From the NCBI GenBank assembly GCA_021234155.1, contig JAJEKV010000004.1:9862109-9926108 (forward strand): DNA of 64,000 nucleotides, read 5' to 3'. A program made the translations under genes and the position numbers. The stretch is from Isoetes taiwanensis. Taxonomy: Eukaryota > Streptophyta > Lycopodiopsida > Isoetales > Isoetaceae. Positions within the stretch are counted from its first letter, which is position 1, and every line of letters starts with the position of its first letter. The notes under the pieces were generated by a model. The model was not told the origin of the DNA. It searched no databases and saw only the letters and a program-made list of their open reading frames with translations. Below are positions 38,819 through 51,889 of the stretch, piece after piece.

Positions 38819-39924
38819 TATGTGTATATATTTCTTTTCCCTTCTGATAGATGTCTGTACAGTTTGATAGCACTCTTATTCCTGTCACGGTTTTTCCCCC
38901 GAAAACTCTTCGGGGCAGGGGTATTTTAACCTGGATAGTAATACATTTGCTGCACCTCCTTCTTGGGTCCCATAGGCTGATTTGGTCTTACGATAAAAAC
39001 TCTTTTCTAATCTATTCTATTCCGTTTATGAGGCCATTGTGACAATCCTTGCAGATTGTCATTTGGTCTTCTTGGATGATAAAAGCCAACCCAATTCAAT
39101 TGAATTCAATTCAAAAAAAGCACAAAGTCTGTAAAAGCCATCGACCTACCAAGAATTTAGGGCTATGAAACTGATTGCTCCCTCTGACATGATTCAATCT
39201 TTCCTCCTAAAATTATTGTTACCTATAACAATTTCAATCCAGCTTGAAAAGAGGATTGAGGATATGACAACTTTCATCATACATAATAGTTATTGTTTAT
39301 CTTTCTTTAAGCAAGAAATATGTCTCCAAACAAATAATAACAAAACTCAGGTATCTCGTTAGCAAGTGGGAGAGTCATCTTAGCAACTTGATCAAAAGAT
39401 CATCAAGAAGAACATGATATAGAGTACATGATGTTTATAGGAGTATTGGAGGTTCATAGACGATAAAGATTCTAATCCTCAAGAGGGAAGCAACCTAGAA
39501 ATTTTGGCACCCACTTGTTAGTATAGAATCGACTACAATGATAGGACTTCGTGGATTTCAAAGTCTTCAAGACTTTGTACATTAGAATTGAATATCGTAA
39601 AGTGCCTTATAGTTGGACAGATAGTCATGCTTAGTTCTTAGGACATTTTCCATTAGAAGGAAGATCATTAGTAGGATCATCGACTTCTTGAGTTCAAGGA
39701 TGCTTCCAGAGCCAGAAGGAAATCATCACGCAGACGAGAACATATATGGAAACATGCATGAAGAAGAGGTGCAAGAGGAGGAGCCAATTCGAAGTCTTTC
39801 AAACCTTCTAAACCCAGAAGTATTGTTAAATAAATGGATTGTTGATCTAATATGACAAAGTTGAACTTGGATTGACATCCATAGAGACCAGGGGAGGCCA
39901 TGGGACAAAACTATATATAATGTG

Positions 39925-39996
39925 ACTTTCGATGGTCTCAAACTCGAGATATAGTCCTTCACGGACTAGTGTCTTACCAATAGACCAAACGATCAA
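39925..39996 (-). repeat. tRNA-like SINE head
   Basis: On the minus strand, TTTGGTCTATTGGTAAGACA resembles a pol III A box and D arm. TAGTCC/GGACTA forms an anticodon-like stem, and CTCGAGTTTGAGACC resembles a B box and T arm. Pairing is imperfect and the acceptor stem is not closed, so this is a SINE-type relic rather than a working tRNA gene. Confidence 0.45.
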
Positions 39997-40449
39997 GTGC
40001 GCTCACATTATAGACAAATAAGCACAAGTATGGGAAAGAGGTATGGTAATATCAAGGAATCAACTAACAACTTTAGAAAGGATGTGGATACAAAGGATAA
40101 ATTAAAGCCAAGGAAGAATAGGCTTAATGGTAACCTTATCTAAGATGTTAATATAAACCTCAAACTAGGCAAGTCACCTTTACTAAATAATGAGCTTTGC
40201 ATTGCTTTTGAGGCGGAACTCTTACATACCCTTACATTCCCTTGTTTTAGATACAAAAATCCAGCAAAATCTTACATTCCATTACACTTTATTGCATGGC
40301 AAAAGGAGCTTTTACTTCACCATTTGCTCTATTGGTCTCCATAGATATAAAACTCATTCTATTATATTCTATGTCTTGTCCTTATCTACTGCTATCAAGC
40401 ATAGATACTCGTATGATGAATATCTAGTCCAGCAGGGTTTAATGGGACC

Positions 40450-43290
40450 TGCCCGATCCTAAGCTCAAGAACAACAAATTTTGGCCTTCTTTAGCTCGCT
40501 TCATCTCTTCGCCAATCAGAAGTAAAATCAGTCAGCAAAGGTATCCAAATGGTTTTTGGGTTTCCCAAAGGGCAAAACCTAAGGATGTAGGATGAGGAAC
40601 TAACATATTTCAAATGCCAGTTGGACGGTTGAGATCTTCTTAGAGCTATAAGACTCATTAGGTGGTTACAATTTGGAATTTTCTTCTTAGAGTCTGCATC
40701 CAAAAATTTAAGCTCGTCATCAGGAATACCCATATCTATTGGGATGTCTAACTCTAAAACTTGACAAGCCGGGGCACATGAACACATGGTTAGATGTCTC
40801 TTTACTTCCATCAAATCAAGAGGCAGAGTTTTGACACGTTGTCATCATATTTGGACCATGAGGAGTTTGTATGAAGGCTCTGGTGTAGCACTAGGTATCC
40901 AAAAGCAACGATTTTATTAGACAGCATACACTTTCCATTCTTTGGAGCATGATGTGGCAGTCTTTCTTCCTCACAATTCCATAAGCCAATTGCCCAGGGA
41001 GGTTTATTTTCATGCAAAGCTCCATAGATTTCCTTGACAACATATGGTAGTTAATTACTAAAAGTCCAATGACTGGAGATCTGAGCAAGCTCCTGAAATT
41101 ATCCACTATTTTTCCTACGAATTTTCTTGTCTATATCAGACCCCACTATTTTTGTTTCAACTTCATCCCAGCTTAAGCACCTATCATCGCATCTTAAGTC
41201 ATCGATCTGCCTAACTTTGGCCCCGCACCATTTCATTGCATGTATATATGGCGATGCTGGAAGTTTAAGCAAACTATTCCATCTGGGCCCAAAGCTTGAT
41301 GCACAAAGAAAAGAATAATTTCTTTGCATCTAGCATCTAATCCATGAGGTTTAAAACATAGGGATGCTTGATTCCAAGCCTTTAACATCCTCCTCAATAT
41401 TTTTGAAGCCTCAGGGCAAAGGGATAGCTAAAAGAGCGTTGAATTTGGTAGCTCGTGTTTCAGGGTATGGCTACCTACAGGATGACATTCTTGTATCCAA
41501 TGTTTGGCTAATTGAAGAGCAATTGACGACCTATTTAGGGTAAAGGTCCTCAAGATCATGTTAGATGCTAGAGTTTGGATTTGAACAAAGAGATTCTTTC
41601 ACCCTAATCCCCCATCCTTTCTAGCTTTAGTTGGGTCTAACCATACAATTTTATAAGCTCCTTGTCATATAAACTTTTGAATGGAAGCCTCAATCTTGTT
41701 ATATGAAGCCTTATCACCCATTGCTACAATGGCTGATGACACATGAGTACTAGCTATCACAACAATAGTTACTTCTGTTCTACTTGCAAGTGAAAGAGTA
41801 GAGGGGTACATGAGGAGCTGCTTCTTGATGAGTAACCAATGATTCTCATAGGCCATGAATAGAGTTGTTCTAAGCCAAACGTACTCCAAGGATCTTAGTA
41901 GCTGCATTTTTAGCAACCACTTAGGTGCTCTAGTTAGAGCTAATATCTGTATCAAGGATTATTGCACATTTGGTTCTCTTTAGAACCACCCCAGCAATTA
42001 TTCCAAACCTATCAATTGCCTTAAAAAATTTAGCTAAACTGTCATTAATACAAGTTTGTCAGCTGCATATTACATTAGAACAAAATAACTTGAATTATTT
42101 GGCAACTCCAGGCAGTCAACTAGCTTATGTATTTGAAGGAACATGGCTAGCCTTGTCACCATTTCAGCAATCATTGGGAAAACATATGGTACCAGTGGCC
42201 ATCCTTGCCTCACGCCTCATTTGCATTTGAATAGTTTGGAAGGTGTACCATTTAGCAGAATGACAGAGGAAACTAGTAGTGAACTCCATTCCCAGTATGT
42301 ATTTGACATTATGACCTTGATAAATAAAGCAAGACTACATGTATTATCTTGAAGATGACATCAGGAGCACTTTGGTCTTGGCTAAAGTGACGCACATTTT
42401 GAGTACAGATAACGACACTACATATAGCTTAAAGTCCTTGGGGTGTTTCCTTAGAACTATTTGACCACTTTCTGTACCATTTATCAGAAGGGCAGAGGAA
42501 GCTTTAGCATTGAGGCTTCACACTTAACTATAGACTTCCTCAGAGAAATCTAGGTGGATTATAGCTTTTCCAAGGAATTGCCAGCTAATAGTGTCATATG
42601 CTCATTTAAAGTCTAGCTTTGATAGTAGGTAGCCCTGGCCTGAGAACAGAGGCTTAGTGCCATTTTATGAGTCACTAAAAACAAGGGAGATTGCAAACCC
42701 TAGAAGGATGGTCTGAATCTTGTTTTGGAGGAGATGCGGCACGACTTCCCGCCGCTAATGCCGCGTCCAATGGGCCTAAGAAGCCTAACGAGCTTCGAAT
42801 TTCGACGGTTGGACACTGGACATTATACCGTGCGTGTCGTATTACACGACGACACAGTTGGATGGCTTGATAGGGTAAACCCTGTTTTTCTCTTCGGCGA
42901 ATGGGGCAGCGAATGCGAGAGTGTTCTTTTGTTCCAGCCTAATCCATTAGCGCCCTAATATAATTATTTAGGATGTTCTGCTATAGCACCACTGGCTTAT
43001 CATCTGTTACAGCACTTCTTTAATTCCATTAACCAAATTTTTGACTAACACTTGGTGTTTGTTAATGATACAAGTCTCCAGTTCCTCAATAGTTCAGGAT
43101 TGTCAATTTTAAAGATCACTGCTATATGTCCAGCATTTATTAGTGAATTGAGTTTGCTGACTTTCGATTCTCCCCGAAAAACTTGATCAAATCTTCTTTC
43201 ATTATCTCCCATATAAAATTCTAGTTGAAATCCATCTGGGGCCAAACTTATTCCAATTGCCATTAATCAAAGGGTATCCCAAATTTCTTT
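40450..43290 (-). pseudogene. L1-type LINE ORF2 relic
   Basis: This differs from the two copies at 1-3.3 and 29.4-32.8 kb. On the minus strand the reading starts LAPDGFQLEFY and NPELLRNWRLVSLTNTKC (43045-43263), the L1 pattern PGPDGFxxEFY ... NWRPISLxN. It continues with KLDFK-AYDTISWQFLGKAI (about 42550-42610), the RT palm. Next is a degenerate catalytic box, FCSNVICS, where ADD is expected (about 42080). NLFVQIQTLASNMI then follows IVWLDPTKARKDGGLG (about 41600-41660). A C-terminal part is at 40490-41330. It has many stops. A GC-richer block at 42726-42957 interrupts the RT reading and may be an insertion. Confidence 0.75.
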
Positions 43291-43444
43291 TTCCAACGAG
43301 ACTGCAAGAATGTTCTCTTTTTTTACTACTTGGATAGTTGCAGAAATGTTCTTAAAAAGTTCTACAACTCACCTTCATCTTAGGATAGGTTCCATACGTA
43401 TGAAACCTAAATTCCTGATATATAAAGTTGAAAAATACATATTT

Positions 43445-45777
43445 ATATGTTAAAAATATTTTTTCTCTAGCTGGTGCTTACGCGAAACGTTTTGAACATC
43501 GTACACGAAAACATTTTCGCGTACGCGATGCAACTAAGACTGTCATGTAGTAGTGTTGTTGGAGTGTTTTGCTTTATTCCAAGTTCATCCATCAATCTTC
43601 TGGCCCAAATTATTTCTTTTGCAGCCAAGTTTGTAGCAGCGTACTCTGCTTCTGCTGAGCCAATATATTGCTTTTTAGAGTTCCATAATACTGTTGCACC
43701 TCCTAGCATAATTGAGAAGCTTGAAGTGGATTTTCTATGATCCAAGTCTAATGGCCAATCTGTATCACGATATGCTTTGGGAACAAGATCATCATTTGTA
43801 TAACTTAGACCTTTTCCAGTTCCTAAGAATCATAAAATTCTTTTAGCATCCGACCAATGCTCCTTTCAAGAATTATTTGAAGATCTGCTTAGTAAACTAA
43901 CAGAAAAGGCAATATCAGATCTAGTACAATTGCAGATATATAACAAGCAACCAATTAATGCATAAGATAGGATATTCTTTTTATTTCCGTGCTTTCAGTT
44001 TCACTTTTTTAGACACGTAGCTTCTAAAATTTTGTGTCTGGGAACTAGAGGAGTATCTGGAATTTTGCATTTGTCCATGCCAAACCTTCTAAGCATATTC
44101 TAAATATTTGATGTTTGTGTGAGTGATATTGACTTGTTTACATATCCTACTGACCTCGATTTCAAGAAACGTCCTTAGCTGCCCTAAGTCTATCAGTTTA
44201 GATTTTGATTTTAGTATGTCTTTGCAAGTGTTTAAAATTCCAAGATAGCTATAGTGCAGAAACTTTCTTCTTGTTTAAGCACATATATAAGTTACCTTCA
44301 CTTTGCAACTTACAAAACCCATTCTTTCACAGATAATTATCCATATAAATGTACCATTGACGAGGTGCTAATCCATGGACCATTCTTCTGAGTTTCTATA
44401 CTAGATTGTTTACCATTTCAAATCCTGTACACTTCCTCCTCTAATTTAGGATTTTAGCATGTTGTAGTTACATCCAAATGATGTAATACCAAGATTTTTG
44501 CATTTGCATATGCCGAATATATTTGGATGCTAGTCAATTAACAATTGGTGATGAAGTCTCATCAAAATCCAAGCCTTTTCTCGGTGAAAAACCCTTTACC
44601 ACTAATCTAGCTTTAAATTTATGTATTTTGCCATCAGGGCTTGATTTGAGCTTGTAGATCCATTTGTTGTCAATGACGTTTTTGCCTTGTAGTTTTTCCG
44701 CTAGTTCATATGTGTCTTTCATTTTGAAAGACATCATCTCATCTTGTATGGCCTGTTTCAATTAAATAGAATGTTCATTGGCTATGGCTTCTTCATATGA
44801 ATCTGGAATATCTGTTTCAAGCATGGCCATAACATTATAAATGTTCACGTCCTCATTTATTCTTTTGCTTCTACTTGTTTCTTGCTCCCAAATCTAAGTT
44901 AAGCTCTTCTTTCTGACTTTCTTTTCTTTAGAACCCTTACAAGTGTAGGTTATCACTGCTTTGTCCATGAACATTTGAACTGTCACCATCTAGGTCTAAA
45001 AGGGTAGGCTTATTTTCTGATTTGTCCATTGCTTTGGTAGGTTGCACTATTTGTACTCTTGTCCCTATCCTTGTATGTGATATCTTCATTGAAGATTACG
45101 TCTTTATTAACCAAAATTCTTTTGTGCAAAGGTTCAAATAGCAAGTACCCTTTGGATTGATCATCATAGCCTATGAGATAGCAAGTACATGACCTGTCAT
45201 CAAGCTTTTGTCTATTCTCTTCTAGAATGTGAACACGAGCAAGGCAGCCATAAACTTTAAGTAGATCATAAATAGTCCCATACCATATTTCATCTGGGAT
45301 TTTTCCATCTCGGCTCCTTGTTGGTAGTCTAATTTGGAATTGTACTAGTGTTTGAACAACCTCTTCCACAGAAAGTTGCCTAACTTTGCATGCTTCAACA
45401 TAGCCCTAACAGCACTTAGAATTGAATGATTTTTACGTTCTATAACTCCACTTTGTTGAGAAGTGTATGAACAAGTGAGTTGTCTTCTATGTTGAAAGTA
45501 GCCTTTTACATGTTTCTCTCTCCACTTCAGCTTGATATTGTTTGAAAGCTTCAAAGAATTTGTCCTTCATTTTAAAAGCATACCATTTTGCCTTCCTTGT
45601 GGTGTCATCCATCAAGGTAATAAAATATCTCCTTCCATGTATGCTAGTGATGTTAAGAAGACCACAAAGATCACTATGAACAAGTTTCAATATTTCTTCT
45701 GCCTGTTTGACCTTTTTAGTAAATGAAAATCTATTTTGCTTCCCTTTCATGCATCCAATGCAACTTGAATATATGTA
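43445..45777 (-). pseudogene. Copia pol: integrase, reverse transcriptase, RNase H (3' portion)
   Basis: Minus strand, in Copia order. CIGCMKGKQNRF (45750) is the end of the integrase zinc finger. HSDLCGLLNITSIHGRRYFI then ITLMDDTTRKAKWY (45600-45690) starts the integrase core, followed by SYTSQQSGVIERKNHSIL (45440). The post-integrase block is at 45010-45369 (KVYGCLARVHI). RVT_2 is at 44534-44761 (NVIDNKWIYKLKSSPDGKIH). RNase H is at 43467-43745 (DHRKSTSSFSIMLGGATVLW, then EAEYAA). Frameshifts and stops separate the parts, and the RT between 43.8 and 44.5 kb is badly decayed. RNase H breaks off at the palindrome cluster near 43.5 kb, and no 3' LTR is seen. Confidence 0.88.
43478..43530. repeat. 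TTCGCGTACGCGA palindromes, copy 3
   Basis: CTTACGCGAAACG, GTACACGAAAACA and TTTTCGCGTACGCGATGC occur in 53 bp at the point where the Copia RNase H reading ends. Confidence 0.75.
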
Positions 45778-47935
45778 GCATAATAACAGGGGTTTTTTTT
45801 GTGTTTTTGTACGCTTTTCACAAAGGTTTTCCTAAGATTTCATGGCGTATTCGAATGGATGTACTAATGCGTACATCTAGAGTGCACCATTTTTTAGCCG
45901 TTGATTTAGCTTTTTTTATTTCAATGGTTCAACATCCAAGGGCTCACAACAAAAGCCCTCTTTTTATTTTAGGGGCTGAACATGCAAGCCTCGTGATAGC
46001 ATTTCAGGGCATGCAAGCCTCGTGATAGCATTTCAGGGCATTCTTGCAAAAAATTAATGTTCTTGTGATCAGAGTGGAAATAGATTTGGAGTGGAAGCGT
46101 ATGTGAACAAGCATTTCATTTGGTTTGCATGTGCAGAAGAGCAGAGAGCTTTAGTGCAGAGGATAATGCGGCCGGATGCTTGCTTCAGCAGTTTGTGCTA
46201 CATACTCAATGTTTCCATGGCATGGTCTGGTGGGTTTCAAGTGTGTTGATATTCTTATTTTCAGTGTGTTGATATTTAGCATGCTAAAGTCGAGATGGAG
46301 ACAGATCTTGCAGTGAAACCCACAGGCCGAAACTGGAGCCATGAGTTTACATTGTTAAGGAGCAGAATGTTTCTCACACAAATTGGCCGCCATAGCCAGA
46401 TGTGTTCAACTTTTTCCGTGCAAAACCCTCTGGAACCTGTGTCTTGAGTTAGATTTGGCCCAATCCAATCGGTTTTGCATCTGTTTTTGTAAGCTGCCAT
46501 GTTCGAATGCTGAAACCCTAAAGTTGTGCCGCCATAGCCAGATCTCCTCAGCTTTTTCCCTGGAAAACCCTCTGAAACCTGTGTCTTCTCAACATCTAGG
46601 AACAACACAGTTAGATTCGGCCAAATCCGATTGGTTTTGCATCTGTTTTGGTAAGCTCATGGCAACAATTTTTCTTTCTTCTCCTTCCACTTCTTGTGCA
46701 GGTCGGCGTCCCCAAGCTATGGCAATGGCAGGGAGATTTCTTGCATGCATATAACAAGCTTTTGGTGGTTTTGATTTCCTTCTTGCCTCTTTCTCTGTCT
46801 CTACTTTGTCCCTTCATTTTGCAGCAGAGCTATGGCAAGCTTGGCGATGGCAGCAGCTTGGGCGGCAGATGGGGAGCTTGCAAATCTCGACAGCAACCAC
46901 AGGCGGCGATGGTAGAGGCCACTTCGCTGCTTCATCCTTCTGTCTTGCAGATTAGTGTAGGCAATGCCTTTCTTGTTCAGAGCAGAGCGATGGCATGCAG
47001 ATGGCAGAAGACATGGCAATCAGAATCTGGAAGCAAAAACTGCATGATGATGGCAGAAACATAGAATTTTCTTTTCAGAGCAGGGCACATTCAAAGCACA
47101 TGGCACAGAGTACAGACTGGCACGATTCTGATCGAATGCAGAAACCCTAAAGTAGCCCTAATATCCTGCTCCGTCAAAAATCCCATGGTTATTCACGTTT
47201 GTTTCCTTGAACTATTTCCATTTAAAATTCAATATCTACCATTATAGCCCTTCCTTTCAATGTCTACCAATATCTAGCAATGCCCATTCTTAAAAAACTC
47301 GCCCTCCTTTTATATCTACTACCTAAGGTTCAAAATCTCACCCGTCCTTTGAATGTCTACAATCCTTTAAACTTCAAAATTTAATAACCCTTCCTTTCAA
47401 TATCTATCTACCATTATGCTAATGCTAGATATTAGTATTAGAAGCTTGTGTTACTCATATTATTTTTACCATTACGTATTACATATTACGTATTACATAT
47501 TGCTACATGTTTTTACGTATGTTTGTTTTTTTAGGGCCCGAAGGGCCCAAATTTTTTTTCATAACTACCATTAATATTAATTAACACAACCATTGGGTCC
47601 AACACATTTAAATTAAAATCCCTCTTAAACCCCCTTAAATTTAGGTGCATATTCACACGGGGGGTGACGTAGGGCAGCGAGAGCCCTCATAATTGTATTT
47701 TGCACTTACAAAATCAACACCATATAGTATTCTGCTTGAAATGTTATAGTATTTTGCGAATCTTGTTATACAGTATAGCAAATTTTGTATTTGCATACCC
47801 CACAAACGAGGAACTTTACGTACGGTGTAGATTAAGGAATAAGGGGTGAATATGCCTATCCAACAGCTCTCGTTGCCCGGAGTCACCCCCCGTGTGAATA
47901 TGCACCAAAACCAAAGGGGGTTTAAGGGGGTGTGA
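45778..47935 (+). mobile_element. 2.16-kb insertion splitting the Copia element (modules A and B)
   Basis: The insertion starts with dispersed module A (45778-45965) and ends with the foldback module B (47570-47935). Flanking ATGTA (45773-45777 and 47936-47940) may be a 5-bp target duplication. Copia coding runs up to both edges: WHERLGLKKGLIITSE on the right and CIGCMKGKQ on the left. Inside are a 29-bp tandem pair (45981-46038) and a ~145-bp diverged tandem pair (46384-46494 and 46528-46652, sharing CCATAGCCAGAT and GGTTTTGCATCTGTTTT). A long AT-rich interior follows. No transposase or reverse transcriptase is found inside, so it is non-autonomous. Copy 1 at 3374-4740 has A and B in the same order with a different interior. 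Confidence 0.75.
47620..47935. repeat. Foldback unit with ~65-bp inverted arms
   Basis: The left arm, CTTAAACCCCCTTAAATTTA ... GGTGCATATTCACACGGGG ... GCAGCGAGAG, is mirrored by CTCTCGTTGCCCGG ... CCCCGTGTGAATATGCACC ... AAAGGGGGTTTAAG at 47868-47930. Between the arms is the ~190-bp core also found at 4560-4740. Confidence 0.88.
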
Positions 47936-47939
47936 ATGT

Positions 47940-49324
47940 ACTGTGTTACTTTCAGAAGTTATAATCAAGCCTTTCTTTAGCCCAAGCCTTTCATGCCACA
48001 CTTTACAAGTAGGCAAAGTAATTGCGATAATCATTGCTGAAATACCATTGTGAAAACCAAAAGCTTCCCAATATGCTTTGCGAAAACTTCCCTTCATTAT
48101 TCATGATAACCTTACAAAATTGTTTTTCAAAAGTTATATTGTATCCAAGGTCTACTAATTGTAATTGTATTACTGAAATTAAATTTTTAATAATACTGGA
48201 ACAAACAGGACATTTTCTAAAGTTACTAGGTTCCTCCTAGATCTAATACCTCCAACCATCTAGCCTCATCCACTTCCTTCAATTTCCCATCTCCTAGTTG
48301 CACAAAGTTTGAACTCTTGGTGGACTTCCCCTTGAATCTAGAACTATTCTTAATCATGCTATGATGAGATTTGCTTTCTAAACTAGACAAGGTATTGTGA
48401 ATGCTTACTTCTACTTCTTCATCTTGTTCTCTTTCTTCTTCATTTGTCTCACATATGATGTTTACAACAATAGTTTTTTCCTTCCTCTACCTCTACCACC
48501 TCCTCTTTCTTTTGCAGTACCCCATTCGTATAGCCTCTTCCCCTGCTAATAAGGTCTTTTCCCTTTGATCTTTAGGGCTAGAGCAGTTAATGGCAATGTT
48601 CCCAAAACCTTCACAATTAAAGCATTTATTGCCATTGTTTGCTTTAGGACAATTATTTTTTAAGTTGCACATAGGCATTGCACAAGTAGAGGGACCAATA
48701 TTCTTGATTAGTGTTGGCAGTTGCTTGTACTTACAAAAGGCTCTAGCTATAGACAAGATTTGGAACTCCTGTGTAATTGAAACACCTGCAACCTCTATGT
48801 CAGCAATGATGTTGTCAAACTTTCAAAGAAGTCTTTGACATCCTCTTTCTCTTGAAACTTTAGCCCTCTCAGCTCCTTGCCCAAGACATCCAGCTAAGAT
48901 GAGATTTTTCGTTGGTAATTTCTAATTGCGTAGTTCCACATTTTTCTGGAATTCATTTCCCCTAGCCTAAGCAAAATGTTGTTGCTGACCTTGCTTCCAA
49001 TGCTTTGACATCCAAATTTCCATCATAATTGGACTTGTCACCTCTGTACTTGAGCTTACACCAACAATTGCATTAGCATCCTTTATGGAACTAGAACTCC
49101 CACTATTTCCTGCTAAACTAGCATAAGTCTTCGCCTTGTTAGTAGTAACTACTTGTACTTTTGGGAATCATTATCTGCAACAATTGCCCAAAGTCCTTCC
49201 ACTTGTAATATTTCCTCAATCTTCTCCATCCAAATCTGGAATCCAGCACCTCCTTGAACACATCAATAGCACTTAAAAGTGCAGCTCCAAATCTGCTAGT
49301 CATAATTTTCTTCTTAATTTACCT
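47940..49324 (-). pseudogene. Copia gag and protease region (5' portion)
   Basis: On the minus strand, after the primer-binding site, the reading contains FQIWMEKIEEILQVEGLWAI (about 49200-49260), the usual N-terminal gag pattern of plant Copia elements. The zinc knuckle follows at about 48600 as CFNCEGFGNIAINC, where the usual histidine is asparagine. Further on come DGKLKEVDEARWLEVL, then a pre-integrase stretch (EFEKQFCKVIMNNEGKF, WHERLG) ending at 47.94 kb, where the 2.16-kb insertion begins. Several frameshifts occur. Gag would form the particle and bind RNA; this copy cannot. Confidence 0.82.
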
Positions 49325-49336
49325 GCTCTGATACCA
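49325..49336 (-). other. Primer-binding site matching initiator tRNA-Met
   Basis: On the minus strand TGGTATCAGAGC (12 of 12) is the classic plant Copia primer-binding site. It fixes the 5' LTR as lying to the right (49339 onward) and the coding region to the left. Confidence 0.93.
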
Positions 49337-49338
49337 GA

Positions 49339-50800
49339 TGAAGGATATATAGAATAATCACTTTAGCTAAATTTCATTCTAGAATCACTTGAAACCTATA
49401 TTGGCCTCGAACAAAAACGGCCACAGGCCTACAAAATACATGTAGAATCAAATAAACATGAAAGAAATGTGGCTTGTTTATTGAGAGTTTCTCAAACTTG
49501 TAAATCAAAAATTAAAGACCGTTAACATGAAAGAAATGTAGCTCTGATCTTGTAGTAACGTGAAAGAAATGTGGTTCGTTTCTTGCAGTACATGCAGAAT
49601 TTGTATGAGTATTGAGAGGAGAAAAACAAAGCACAAAAACACAAGATCATTCCACGTCCAGGTTTTGCCATCTGCTCTTTTCAGGTTTCATCAAAAGCCC
49701 CCTTAGCTTCAAATTTAGAGTTGAAAACTAGAAGCTTCTCATGGCTATGGCTTCTTGTGAGATGAGAGGAATAAGAACAACCAGAAATAGATAAGACCCG
49801 CAACTGGCACGCTTCCAATTCAACCCCCCTCCCATAATCCAACCCCCAAAATCAGAATACACAGCACCGCGTCGACCTGCAAGAAGATAAAGGCATCGCC
49901 TGCGCCCCTTTCCTCTTTCCTGCCATCACCCCTACCCCAGATTTAGCAAGTCCTACCATCCGCCCGAAAATAGGCGAGACCCTAAATCTTGAATACCACC
50001 CATATCTTGGCCTCCATATACCCAAGGTTCTCGGCTCCAGAAAAATATAAAAAGAAAGTTCCAAACAAATACCATTCCACACCTTAGGAAAGGTGCGCTT
50101 GGCCTGATTCCAAGATAATCCCCCAAACCAGATCCATAAAAATTAAACAGTACCTTACACAATAAGGTTGCCAAATTTTGTTTTCCTATGATTTTGGCAG
50201 TGGTTTGGCGGAAAAGGGGGGATGGGTTTCATTTTTGTGTAATAGAAGCCATGGTTGAAGGATGGAGTGGAGCGCCATGTGTTGCTGGGCATGGAGGCCA
50301 CAACAGTGGCACTCCTTTGCTGGAAGGAAGCCGGAACAGAGCGTGCTATGTCAGAATTGCAGGATCCCACCAGATGCTACCAGATGCGGCGGGTGTGAGG
50401 AAGCGAAGAAAGTAGAAGAAGAGGGGTTGGATTTTCGGAAGAACAGATGATCTGTAGACTGGAGAGCCTTATTTTCGGAAGAACAGATGATCTGTTGCTT
50501 ATTTGATCTGTAGGCTGTACAGCCTTATTTCCTTCGATCCTTCTTTCCTTCGGTCTCTAGTTCCTTTGATCTGGAGTTTTCCGGAGAGGGTTCAGGGAGC
50601 AGCAGATGTGGCCGGCCGCAGAGGTGGACGGGCTATTCTGCCATGGCTATACGTATCTTCCTACGTATATACATATGCAGGGGAGCGCCGAAGTATACAG
50701 GGGTCTGATGTGTAAATGTGTGAACCCTAGATCTGGCATATTTATAGGAATATGCCGAAATCCAATGAACCTTAAAAAACAATAAGGAGTGAGCAAAAAA
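49339..50800 (-). mobile_element. 5' LTR of the Copia element (right edge approximate)
   Basis: The LTR ends CCTTCA just before the primer-binding site. On the minus strand a TATA box, TATAAATA, is at 50739-50746, about 1.4 kb from that end and in the direction needed to drive the element. Without a 3' LTR to compare, the outer edge is an estimate. Confidence 0.55.
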
Positions 50801-50809
50801 AAATAAGTG

Positions 50810-51885
50810 AGTAACCAAAAACATATGGAAACCTTTACTTAGAAACAATACATATGGTTGGTGAATTATACCACATATTTGTTTTGGCGCAAGAAATCAT
50901 TACATCCAAAGGTGCAATTGCTTGACAAAATATTGCTTGAAATGGTATTGGCTTCTTGCGAAATTTGCTAGCTCTAAAACATTGATGCAATAATCTTAGA
51001 CACAAAAGTGGTAAATCATTTCACCTGCTTGCTTTTAAGATAGAAATAACAACTCATTCCATGCTACAAATCATTGGCACACCATAATGTATAGGCCTTT
51101 TGCTGTGAGGTCTTGGAGTTTGAAATGAATTGAAAGAACAAATACTATTTCTCAACGTTTACTAACCAACTTGCAGCATTTTCGTAACTTTTAAAGACTA
51201 TGGCCTTTTTTCCACGATCGTCTTATTTTTAAAAAAATAATATATTTTACCAAATAAAGTTTGGCCACGTAATGTCTTAAAATAGAATAAAATTTAATTT
51301 TTAACAGCCAGGGAGACCCATACAATGGGCTAGAACAACCCAAAACGTCACCAAACATAATGAAAGCATTAAAAGCTTGGGCAAAACCCAGATGAAACTA
51401 TGAAAAACACTTTTCCACTATACATGGCTTATTTATGTTCGAAATAGTTAGAGGTTCGGATACCACTTATGTAAATAGAGCCTTACTTTATTTTGGTGGA
51501 TTTTCCCGAGAAAATAAGACATCTAAGATATCTAGTCTTATTTAAATATATGTATAACTAAAAAAAAAAATGATTTTCCACTAGTATTTTAGTGGTGTCA
51601 TATTTTATAACTACCATGCAATGGAAAAGCAAATTTTAATTTGTGTGTCTCATGTTTAGCCCACCAGCCACAAATGGGTTATATACTTTGTACATGACAG
51701 CCATATTTTTCGACTACTGTGGAAAAAGGGCCTATGCTTTATATCTCAACATGAGATATTGAAACATATCACAAAATGAAGAAATACCATTACTGAAAAC
51801 CTTTTCTATTGTTAGCATTATCTTTCTCTGAACCTTTTTTAGACAATCATGAGGAAACAAACAGTTCAAACAAGGACACATGCTC
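50810..51885. other. AT-rich stretch 3' of KTI12 without recognisable gene
   Basis: I see only AT-rich DNA with short A and T runs and no known family. Confidence 0.5.
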
Positions 51886-51889
51886 AAGG

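Noticed and set aside
42725-42955. Plus-strand gene within the L1-type relic
   Set aside because: The 77-codon frame is unrecognised; the block is noted only as a GC-richer interruption of the reverse transcriptase reading.
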